From positions 1 to 33,143 of the forward strand of contig JAJZGY010000025.1 in the NCBI GenBank assembly GCA_021804785.1: a stretch of DNA of 33,143 nt, written 5' to 3'. Position 1 is the stretch's first letter. Each line of letters begins with the position of its first letter. This stretch comes from Pseudomonadota bacterium (GTDB lineage: Bacteria; Pseudomonadota; Alphaproteobacteria; Micropepsales; Micropepsaceae). Below, piece after piece: positions 8,573 to 17,533 of the stretch. The notes under the pieces were generated by a model that saw nothing but the letters and a program-made list of their open reading frames with translations, was not told where the DNA came from and ran no database searches. A program made the translations under genes and the position numbers.

Positions 8573-9403
8573 ATGTCGTTGTCGCCCTGGAAAATCGCGT
8601 TTCTTGGCGTGGTACAAGGCATAACGGAGTTACTGCCGATCTCCTCGACCGCCCATTTGCGCGCCATACCAGCGTTTCTGGGCTGGCCTGATCCCGGTTC
8701 AGCATTTTCTGCAGCGATGCAGCTTGCCGCCCTGGCGGCCGTGATTTCCTATTTTTGGACTGATGTCTCAGGAACCACAGTGGGGGCCTGGCGCGCCCTG
8801 AGGACCCGCCGCTGGCACCAACCGGAATTCCGGCTCACCTTGGTGGTGATCGTTGCGACCGTCCCTATTGTGATCGCTGGAGCGTCCCTATCCAAGATCC
8901 TCAATTCGTGTCACTCACCCCTACGCACGCCGATGGTGATCGGCATTTCCAGCCTCGTCATGGCTCTGCTTCTGGCGCTGACGGAGCGCATGGCCTCGCA
9001 CCGCAGAACCGGAGATCACATAACCTTCCGTGATGGCATCCTGATCGGCCTGGCCCAGGTCGGTGCGCTCATCCCTGGCGTTTCGCGCTCAGGTGCGACG
9101 TTAACGGCGGCGCTCGGACTGGAATTTGAGCGAGCCCAAGCCGCACGAGTATCGTTTCTTTTGGGAGTACCCGCGATTGCTGCAGCGGGCCTCCATGAAA
9201 TCTACGAGCTCGCGAAATATCACCTTCCAGTGCAGGGCTGGTACTTGCTTGCGATCGGACTTGTCATTTCGAGTCTCGCTTCGTTCGTGGCGATATGGGG
9301 CCTGATGCGCTTCCTCGAGCGCTTTTCGACCTGGCCCTTTGTCTACTACCGCATGGCGCTTGGCGTTCTTTTGATCGCCGGCTCTATCTATGGCTGGTTT
9401 TAA
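8573..9403 (+). CDS. uppP: Undecaprenyl-diphosphatase (UppP/BacA)
   Basis: Integral membrane phosphatase of 276 residues that converts undecaprenyl diphosphate to undecaprenyl phosphate, recycling the lipid carrier for peptidoglycan and other envelope polymers; overproduction gives bacitracin resistance. Both signatures are intact: GITELLPISSTAH (residues 16-28, with the catalytic glutamate) and PGVSRSGAT in the second half. Seven or eight hydrophobic helices follow the family layout and length (about 270). ATG 8573 (MSLSPWK) is chosen because homologues begin here; ATGs further upstream add a non-conserved tail. A GGAA lies about 13 bases upstream, so the ribosome site is only fair. Convergent with the glycosyltransferase. 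Confidence 0.95.
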   Translation: MSLSPWKIAFLGVVQGITELLPISSTAHLRAIPAFLGWPDPGSAFSAAMQLAALAAVISYFWTDVSGTTVGAWRALRTRRWHQPEFRLTLVVIVATVPIVIAGASLSKILNSCHSPLRTPMVIGISSLVMALLLALTERMASHRRTGDHITFRDGILIGLAQVGALIPGVSRSGATLTAALGLEFERAQAARVSFLLGVPAIAAAGLHEIYELAKYHLPVQGWYLLAIGLVISSLASFVAIWGLMRFLERFSTWPFVYYRMALGVLLIAGSIYGWF

Positions 9404-9493
9404 GCCTCATCTGTTTCTGCCGGACAAGCCGCATGGGATCGGGCGAGCGGAGCGTCTGCTTTCGTGCAGCATCACGGTGGAATACCCGACGTA

Positions 9494-10978
9494 TCAGGGT
9501 TGATTGGCAATGCGTACCGTCTCTTTGCCGTGAAATCCCTGCAGCAGGTAGACATTGTAGTGATCTACCACATGCCCGGCGCGCAGACGCACCAGGTGCT
9601 TTATGAGACGGACGGAACGAAACTCCTGCGCCAACATCTTGCTTCGATCACGGCGTGGTTCAGCTACGTAGATCATGGGATGCTGCAGCAGTGAGGGTGA
9701 CGCAGGAGGTGTGGTGAGCCAACGCTCTGGCTGGTTCAACTGGGTAACGGGTGCGTGGCTCGGATTATAAAAGGAAAGCCATCCTGTAAGGGCATAGCTT
9801 GTTGTCGCAAAGGCATTTGCACCCTCACGGGAGCGCAACGCGGCCAAGTCTTCGGCCACGGCCGGAAATCCGCTCGCCAGCAGATGCGCCGTGGGATCAG
9901 GAACCGGTAAAGCAGCGAACAACGCCTGAACGTAGCTTAGCGCAAGGATCAGGGCCGCGACCCACATCGCCCAACGCTTGCAAAAACGTTCGAATCCGCT
10001 GCCTACGCTTTTCCATTCCCTCGCCGCGGCAAGCGCGAGCGTTGGGTAAAGAAAGCAAGGCCAATTCCCTTCAACACGCGCTTGCAGAGCATGAAAGCTG
10101 AAAAATGCAACCGTGGGAAGGCTCAGGGCCCAAAGCAAGCCCCGCGCACGAGCAAGGCCTAGAAGGGCCAGCACCAGGATGAGCGGCGTCGCAAGCGCCA
10201 GCTGAGCGGCAACAAAACCCAGGATGTGCTTGGGCGCAAAATGGTCGTTGGCAGCTTTGCCGAACTGGAAAGCAAACGAAATCCAGCTGTGCTGTGCGTT
10301 CCACCACAGATCAGGCCCAAATACCAGTACGGCGAGAAGAAACCCGATATAGGGCAGAGGCGAACTCAGCCAGCGTCGAGCATTGGCGTTTAGCACCATG
10401 TAGACATATGCGCCGGCAGCCAGAAACAGAGCGGTATACTTGGACAAAAGCGCAAGCCCACCTGCGAGCCCTGCGGCGAGCCACCACCGGCCATCGGCGC
10501 GCTTCTCCAGTCGGACCAACGCAAGCACAAAGAGCGACGAAAATGCCATTAGCGGCGCATCGGGAGTCCCGGTCATCAACTCGACGTTGCACATCAATGT
10601 GAGATTGAAGAGTAGACTGGCCCGTGCGCCGTCTTCTTCCTGACCAAAAAGTTCAGCACCTGCACGCCAGATGGCCCAGCTCGACAGCAGGGAGAATAAT
10701 ATTGAGCACGCACGCACACCAAATGGCGTGTCGCCAAACACAATAGTGCCTGCACGGATGGCATAGGCAATGAGCGGAGGCGCGTCGTAATACCCGGATG
10801 CTAGGTGCTTGGACCAAAGCCAGTAGTAGCTTTCATCGAACGAGAGAGGGAGCAGCGCGGCGACCACCGCACGCAGCGCAATGAGACCCACGATCAGATA
10901 GAAGTAGCGCTGGGTCAGATCTCCGCGCGTGGCGTGGGTGTTCGCCTGGCGCGCAGGCTCAATTTCGGACAGTTCCAA
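9494..10978 (-). CDS. ArnT-like (GT83/PMT-type) membrane glycosyltransferase
   Basis: Polytopic inner-membrane glycosyltransferase of 494 residues. The first periplasmic loop holds SFDESYYWLWSKHLASGYYD, containing the acidic DE pair found in ArnT/PMT (GT-C) enzymes, followed by PPLIAYAIR, TPDAPLMAFSSL and LALLSKYTALFL, all typical of GT83 proteins. About ten transmembrane helices precede a soluble C-terminal part. Members transfer a sugar from an undecaprenyl- or dolichyl-phosphate donor to lipid A, another glycan or protein in the periplasm. The acceptor and sugar cannot be read from sequence. Convergence with uppP, which supplies undecaprenyl phosphate, is a suggestive pairing but the two are not co-transcribed. 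The start at 10978 is the farthest ATG; a slightly shorter protein is possible. Confidence 0.85.
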   Translation of the reverse strand: MELSEIEPARQANTHATRGDLTQRYFYLIVGLIALRAVVAALLPLSFDESYYWLWSKHLASGYYDAPPLIAYAIRAGTIVFGDTPFGVRACSILFSLLSSWAIWRAGAELFGQEEDGARASLLFNLTLMCNVELMTGTPDAPLMAFSSLFVLALVRLEKRADGRWWLAAGLAGGLALLSKYTALFLAAGAYVYMVLNANARRWLSSPLPYIGFLLAVLVFGPDLWWNAQHSWISFAFQFGKAANDHFAPKHILGFVAAQLALATPLILVLALLGLARARGLLWALSLPTVAFFSFHALQARVEGNWPCFLYPTLALAAAREWKSVGSGFERFCKRWAMWVAALILALSYVQALFAALPVPDPTAHLLASGFPAVAEDLAALRSREGANAFATTSYALTGWLSFYNPSHAPVTQLNQPERWLTTPPASPSLLQHPMIYVAEPRRDRSKMLAQEFRSVRLIKHLVRLRAGHVVDHYNVYLLQGFHGKETVRIANQP

Positions 10979-11317
10979 GCAAAAACCTTCATCGCCCCGC
11001 GCGGTTGGATCTGGTTGAGCTCCGCGATCAGTGTCAGCTACAAAAACTTAGCTCTCCGCACCAGACCCAAGCTCTGTTCACCAGCTCGACATGCAGCTCA
11101 GGACCAGCACTTTGAGGTCTTTTGGCCTCCAGAACGAGCTTAGCCAAATGATTTTTGGCAAGAAAGGGGCAGCTGCGGCGCGCGACGGGCAGACGGCGCT
11201 TCAGGCTGACCTGCAAGGGGAGATCAACTCTCAGGCCCCTAGCGCGTTTAATCCGGGCGATCATCAATCCCGCGCTCAGGAATGATGCCCGGGGGCAACA
11301 TCTTTTGCATTTTAGTA

Positions 11318-11332
11318 TTAGAATAATTCTAA
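11318..11332. promoter_or_regulatory. Fur-family operator (PerR/Irr-like box) of katG
   Basis: TTAGAATAATTCTAA is a perfect 7-1-7 palindrome. It matches the PerR consensus TTATAATNATTATAA at 12 of 14 defined positions, with the two mismatches symmetric, and also resembles the alphaproteobacterial Irr (ICE) core AGAA...TTCT. It ends six bases before a TTGACA -35 element. A Fur-family metal-dependent repressor responding to peroxide or haem/iron status would fit katG. Site seen directly; the regulator's identity is inference. Confidence 0.75.
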
Positions 11333-11338
11333 AGAATG

Positions 11339-11367
11339 TTGACACACGGTCCCTGTCACTGTTTTCT
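11339..11367 (+). promoter_or_regulatory. Probable katG promoter
   Basis: A perfect sigma-70 -35 hexamer TTGACA (11339-11344) is followed after 17 bases by a poor -10, TTTTCT (11362-11367). A TAGAAT at 11319-11324 inside the palindrome could serve as a -10 of a second, operator-overlapping promoter, though no good -35 accompanies it. The transcript leader would be roughly 35-40 bases. Confidence 0.45.
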
Positions 11368-11385
11368 GCGCTCCACGGGAAATGA

Positions 11386-13584
<2,199 letters not shown>

Positions 13585-13626
13585 CGCCCAGACGTATCGC
13601 CTCTGCCTTGTGAGCACGGGATATAC

Positions 13627-13664
13627 CGGAATGACCGGAAAAGTCCTTGTTTCCGGTCATTCCG
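13627..13664. terminator. Bidirectional hairpin between katG and the protease gene
   Basis: Perfect 15-bp arms at 13627-13641 (CGGAATGACCGGAAA) and 13650-13664 around an eight-base loop. It sits between two convergent stops, 43 bases after katG and 18 bases before the protease stop, the expected place for a shared terminator. No poly-T tract flanks it on either side. Confidence 0.7.
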
Positions 13665-13681
13665 TCCTCCGAGCCAGGCCG

Positions 13682-15100
13682 TCAATCTGAATTGCGGTGC
13701 CTGACTTGGCCAGGAGGACCTAAAACATAGAATGGTCTCGAATTAGGGTCGCTGACAAGGATGGCTTCCCGCCGCAGCATGCTGTGTACCGCATGCAGCT
13801 CCATCCTTTCCGGCCTTGGCATGAACTCTGCCACGTTTGCCGTGACCACAGGGGTCGCATAGGACGTTCCTGTAAACTTCCCATAGCCTCTGGGCATTCT
13901 CGCCGCGCGCACATCAACACCGAGGGCAGCGAACCTGCACTGATTTCGGTTTGCATCGAGCTCAATGCGTCGGTCCGCATCAACGGATGTTACGCAGATT
14001 ACCCCTGGATATGCGGCCGGATAATTGGGCGGAGCTGCCGGACCATCGTTCCCGGCTGCCGCCACAAGGACATGTCCACTTTCAAGGAATGCTTGTACCG
14101 CAGCCGAGAGCAGCCTGTTTGGCGGCCCGGCCAGACTGACATTGGTTACGGCAATACGGTTTTTTGCTAACCAGTTAAGTGCCCTGGCAATATCAACAGC
14201 ACTTCCCCCATCAACCGTCCCGCCGTAGACGTCCGCCGCATAGAGGCTGGCTCCTGGAAGATAACCGTGGAACTCCTTGCCGTGACTAACAAGCAATGAG
14301 GCAATTGCCGTTCCGTGTTGCGTTGGTGGCGACTTGCCATCACCAGCAAAGCTCCGCACCACGATATCCGAGCCTACGAGAGAGGGCTGATGCCGATCAA
14401 TGCCGCCGTCGATCATCCCCAGGGTGATACCTCGTACCTGCGCCGGGCTCGTTTGCGTTTCGGCACTTGGAAAGCTTAGGCCGGATCCCGCGGGATTATA
14501 GATGGAGGAGTAATCAAAATTTCCCGCCGGATCCGCATGACGCAGCAACGCCAGTGCGGCGATTGTGCTCATGTTTTTAGGCACTTGCAGCGTAATGCTG
14601 ACCAAGGCCAGCGCCGGCAGCCGATCGCGACGCAGAATCCTGAAATCAAGCCGCCTTGCGATAGCAAGATCAGCAGACGTTGGCGAGATCGCGATGACCT
14701 CGTTGCGCACGATTTCATTGCCCCGCGTGTCACGGGCCAGTACTTCCGAAATAATCACTGGGTCGGTTGGTCGTCCCACCTGGTCGCGCAGGACATTCCG
14801 CGAAATAGCGTTCGCCGCCTGACTGGGCAGTGTCGCTAGATGATTAATCGCGGATGCCGCCCCTTGTATGGACGATGACACTCCGCCATGGCGCGGCCCA
14901 AGCCCGGTCCCCAAGGCAGGCCCGCCAAGCCCGAAAGGGCCGCCAGGACCAAAGCCTCCCGATGGCACTGCAATGCCTCCAGGAATTCCTGGCCCTCCCA
15001 GTGCAGGAGCTCCTCCAAAACCGCCACGCGCACGCGCCCCGGCAGGGAACCCAGCCAGAAACATGATCGCCAGGATGGGAAGAACTCTGTGCGGTGGCAT
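13682..15100 (-). CDS. Exported subtilisin-like serine protease (S8) with Gly/Pro-rich N-terminus
   Basis: Secreted S8 peptidase of 472 residues. A signal peptide ends at GARA (residue 24). Residues 25-73 are almost only Gly, Pro, Ala, Leu and Phe (GGFGG, GGPGIPGG, GGFGPGGPFGLGGPAL). Residues about 110-190 resemble an inhibitor-type propeptide. The catalytic triad is complete: D231 in GMIDGGID, H262 in QHGTAIASLL and S413 in GTSYATPVV, with oxyanion N351 in AAAGNDGPA. The catalytic domain is compact and there is no autotransporter barrel. It is divergent from the ECF sigma factor gene with 135 bases between the start codons, which argues for a shared regulatory region. The ribosome site is weak (AAAGAAAG). 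The substrate is unknown; processing of a neighbouring surface protein is an attractive inference. Confidence 0.9.
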   Translation of the reverse strand: MPPHRVLPILAIMFLAGFPAGARARGGFGGAPALGGPGIPGGIAVPSGGFGPGGPFGLGGPALGTGLGPRHGGVSSSIQGAASAINHLATLPSQAANAISRNVLRDQVGRPTDPVIISEVLARDTRGNEIVRNEVIAISPTSADLAIARRLDFRILRRDRLPALALVSITLQVPKNMSTIAALALLRHADPAGNFDYSSIYNPAGSGLSFPSAETQTSPAQVRGITLGMIDGGIDRHQPSLVGSDIVVRSFAGDGKSPPTQHGTAIASLLVSHGKEFHGYLPGASLYAADVYGGTVDGGSAVDIARALNWLAKNRIAVTNVSLAGPPNRLLSAAVQAFLESGHVLVAAAGNDGPAAPPNYPAAYPGVICVTSVDADRRIELDANRNQCRFAALGVDVRAARMPRGYGKFTGTSYATPVVTANVAEFMPRPERMELHAVHSMLRREAILVSDPNSRPFYVLGPPGQVRHRNSD

Positions 15101-15198
15101 CTTTCTTTGCGACGGATTAAACTTTAATGATATCTATTCTCAGCGTTCGGAGCCAGTGCCCTTCTGCGTCGTTCCTAAAAATTATTTCGCTGGGCTTT

Positions 15199-15224
15199 GG
15201 AAGAATGCGGCACCGGCACCGTTA
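15199..15224 (+). promoter_or_regulatory. Candidate autoregulated ECF promoter of the sigma gene
   Basis: GGAA (15199-15202), a 17-base spacer and CGTTA (15220-15224). It shares the first seven and last five bases, and 17 of 26 positions overall, with the element ahead of the barrel gene at 16535. It matches the alphaproteobacterial ECF/EcfG pattern GGAAC-N16/17-CGTT except at the fifth base. Transcription would begin near 15231, leaving a leader of only a few bases before ATG 15236. Confidence 0.6.
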
Positions 15225-15235
15225 GGTCTTCAGGA

Positions 15236-15739
15236 ATGAACGCGACGATCAATGACATCCGTGGCGAATTGCTCGGGCTGTTGCCGCGGCTGCACCGCTT
15301 TTGCGTTGCTCTAACTGGCTCTGTCCCAGAAGGAGAGGATCTGGCCCAGGACGCCATAGAACGAGCGCTCAGAAATTTACATAGATGGGAACCCGGCACA
15401 AGCCTCGATAGTTGGATGTTTCGTATCGCGAAGAACCGTTTCATCGACCGTCACCGCGCCACGAAGCGCGAGCATCTGGTTGAGATGTCAGACGATCTGG
15501 AAAACAACTCCTTCAACGCTGTAGACGGTGTACGTGTCGCGGAGGCTCGGATGACGCTCGCGAAGTTGAATAAGGCACTACAGCAGCTGCCATTGGAGCA
15601 GCGTGAAGCGGTGGCTCTCGTCTTGATTGACGGCATGTCCTACCGGGATGCAGCCAACATGCTCGACATACCCATCGGAACATTGACAAGTCGGATATCG
15701 CGGGCACGTGCTGCTTTGGCAGCCGCCATAGGGGTATGA
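15236..15739 (+). CDS. ECF-type RNA polymerase sigma factor
   Basis: Group 4 sigma factor of 167 residues with only regions 2 and 4. Region 2 is seen in LPRLHRFCVALTG, EDLAQDAIERALRN and SLDSWMFRIAKNRFIDRHRA, the -10 recognition and DNA-melting segment. Region 4 is seen in ALQQLPLEQREAVALVLIDG, then SYRDAANMLDIPIGTLTSRI and SRARAAL, the -35 recognition helix-turn-helix. ATG 15236 is chosen over the upstream in-frame ATG 15197 because that one would lie upstream of the probable promoter, and because homologues start close to region 2. The anti-sigma gene follows after one base, so translation is coupled. Its likely targets include its own operon and the barrel protein gene, both fronted by the same promoter motif. 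Confidence 0.93.
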   Translation: MNATINDIRGELLGLLPRLHRFCVALTGSVPEGEDLAQDAIERALRNLHRWEPGTSLDSWMFRIAKNRFIDRHRATKREHLVEMSDDLENNSFNAVDGVRVAEARMTLAKLNKALQQLPLEQREAVALVLIDGMSYRDAANMLDIPIGTLTSRISRARAALAAAIGV

Positions 15740-15740
15740 C

Positions 15741-16472
15741 ATGGATCCGGATCGGAAGTCCCTTGAGGCGTTTGTGGATGGCGAGCTCCCACCTGATGAA
15801 ATGCGCAAAATTGCGCTACTTCTCGAAAACCGCCCCGATCTTAACCAGTATGTGCGCGAACAGGAGCAGCTTCGTATGCTCCTGCGTGATACTTTCGCAA
15901 ATCCCGAGGCTTATCCAACTTCGGACCGTCTGGCTGCGACGATTCAAGCAGCACCTGTTTCCTGGCGTTGGCGCTTTGGTTCTGTCTTTGGTCGCAGGCT
16001 CTCCGTCCGTTCTGTGATGCCGCTAGGTGCCGCGCTGGCAGCAGGACTTGCCGTCGGCGTCTTGATCAGGCCTGCGGCACCCTTCTCAACCGATGGACAC
16101 GGACAACTGATCGCCACGGGTAGACTGGCGCACGCACTCAACACGCAGTTGGCCTCGACAGGCTATATTGGGACCGGGGCACATGTAGGTATCAGCTTTC
16201 GCAATAAGGCGGGCCATGATTGCCGCACCTTTTCCTTTGGCAATAGCTCGGCCGCGGCCTGTCGCCAGAACGGTGCCTGGATAATTTCTGTTCTTGTCAA
16301 AAGCGCGCCCGAAAATCCAGGAGCAGCCTATCAGATGGCCGGATCGGCGATGCCCGATGCGGTACGCCGCTTCGTTGAGAAAAATATTTCAGGCGCTCCG
16401 TTCGATGCCAAAGCCGAGCGCAGTGCGCGGCATCAACATTGGTCCGGCCGCAGGCGCGCCGACGGCAGCTAA
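15741..16472 (+). CDS. Membrane-anchored anti-sigma factor
   Basis: Protein of 243 residues encoded one base after the sigma gene. The N-terminal cytoplasmic part has the anti-sigma pattern LEAFVDGELPPDEMRKIALLL, then RPDLNQYVREQEQL. A single transmembrane segment lies around residues 90-110 (MPLGAALAAGLAVGVLI). The periplasmic part contains two cysteines in HDCRTFSFGNSSAAACRQNGAW, a pattern I associate with this anti-sigma group; a disulphide is possible. It would hold the ECF factor inactive at the inner membrane until a periplasmic signal. No zinc-binding HxxxCxxC motif is present, so it is not a ZAS-type redox anti-sigma. The C-terminus is basic (HWSGRRRADGS). Pairing by position is strong; the signal is unknown. 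Confidence 0.85.
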   Translation: MDPDRKSLEAFVDGELPPDEMRKIALLLENRPDLNQYVREQEQLRMLLRDTFANPEAYPTSDRLAATIQAAPVSWRWRFGSVFGRRLSVRSVMPLGAALAAGLAVGVLIRPAAPFSTDGHGQLIATGRLAHALNTQLASTGYIGTGAHVGISFRNKAGHDCRTFSFGNSSAAACRQNGAWIISVLVKSAPENPGAAYQMAGSAMPDAVRRFVEKNISGAPFDAKAERSARHQHWSGRRRADGS

Positions 16473-16534
16473 GCCCGTTCCGCCCGATCTTAAGACACGG
16501 TTCCGGCGCATTCTCTAAAACTTTTGTGCAACCC

Positions 16535-16560
16535 GGAAGAAATTCGGCTCGGCGTCGTTA
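16535..16560 (+). promoter_or_regulatory. Second ECF-type promoter with the same motif
   Basis: GGAA (16535-16538), a 17-base spacer and CGTTA (16556-16560), located about 110 bases ahead of the barrel gene. The ends GGAAGAA and CGTTA are identical to those of the element ahead of the sigma gene. It would give the barrel gene, and probably the coiled-coil gene behind it, their own sigma-dependent transcript separate from the sigma/anti-sigma message. Confidence 0.6.
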
Positions 16561-16670
16561 TGCGTACGGGCGCCGTGAAGAACCGATAACAGGCGTTACT
16601 TTGTGCGATTGGATGATCCGGCAATTTGCGAGCGCCGGGCTATCCGTTCGTGATTGTGGGAGATAACTAT

Positions 16671-17438
16671 ATGAAAGTTTTACAAAATTCGCTGGTATTG
16701 ATCCTGGCGGGAGCCCTCTTTCTTACGACACCGGCTGATGCTGCCAGCAGCGTGCTTTGGCAAGCGGCAACCGGCCTTGATTACTCGGTTGGGAAATACG
16801 GTGGTGCATCAGATACCACTGTGATCAGCGTCCCCCTTACGCTGGCGTTACAAACAGGACGACTGAGATTTCAGGCAACAGTGCCATATTTGCAGGTTCG
16901 TGGACCTGGAGTTCTTGCAGGCGGAGTGGTCGTCGGGAGCAACAACGCAGTCACGACTCGCACGGGCCTTGGCGACTTGAACCTTGGGGCCGCATGGCTA
17001 CTGAAGCGAGACAGCGCAGACATGCCAGCAATACAGCTTGCCGGTGACATCAAGGTTCCCACCGCTAATAGCAATCTTGGAACCGGTAAATACGATTACG
17101 CCATGCAGGTTAATCTCTATCACGCTCTGTCTTCACGTGTAGCGATATTTGGTTCAATTGGCTACCAGTGGCTAACAAGCTTTCGCGGTATTCGTCTCGA
17201 AAGCGGTACGCTGGCTTCGGCTGGTGTGAATTTCAAGGCGACGTCCAATACGAGCATCGGCATCTCTGCCAGCTATCGCGCGGAATATTACCGCAATCTC
17301 GGAAAACAACTCAGCCTGTCGCCATACATTTTGTGGAATCTGGCGAGCAACTGGCGCCTGAGCGCGTACGGCATCTTTGGCGTTACCAGAGCTAGTCCCA
17401 GCCTTGGCGCCGGCTTTCGGCTGATTTTCCGGGAATGA
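16671..17438 (+). CDS. Small outer-membrane beta-barrel protein
   Basis: Exported protein of 255 residues with a signal peptide ending at ADA (about residue 25). The mature part is a run of amphipathic strands: LRFQATVPYLQVRG, GLGDLNLGAAWLLKR, QLAGDIKVPTANSNLGTGKYDY and SLGAGFRLIFRE at the C-terminus. The GxGDL and KVPTANSNLGTG segments resemble the putative outer-membrane transporter family often named after phenol/MetA degradation proteins (PF13557-like). ATG 16671 is preceded by GGGAG at good spacing; in-frame codons upstream are not protein-like. It lies in the sigma/anti-sigma locus behind its own copy of the ECF promoter motif. Function in transport or envelope sensing is not shown. Confidence 0.8.
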   Translation: MKVLQNSLVLILAGALFLTTPADAASSVLWQAATGLDYSVGKYGGASDTTVISVPLTLALQTGRLRFQATVPYLQVRGPGVLAGGVVVGSNNAVTTRTGLGDLNLGAAWLLKRDSADMPAIQLAGDIKVPTANSNLGTGKYDYAMQVNLYHALSSRVAIFGSIGYQWLTSFRGIRLESGTLASAGVNFKATSNTSIGISASYRAEYYRNLGKQLSLSPYILWNLASNWRLSAYGIFGVTRASPSLGAGFRLIFRE

Positions 17439-17533
17439 TTTGCGCCTTCACGCGAGGCGCTCATACCGAACGGTTGATGGCTGGCTAGGTCGTAAAGGTC
17501 GGGGGGATTTGGTGGGCAAACAAGGAGGTAAAC

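Noticed and set aside
15101..15198. ECF-type promoter for the protease gene on the minus strand
   Set aside because: A GGAAC exists (complement of 15171-15175), but no CGTT follows at 16-18 bases, so co-regulation of the protease by the sigma factor rests on proximity only.
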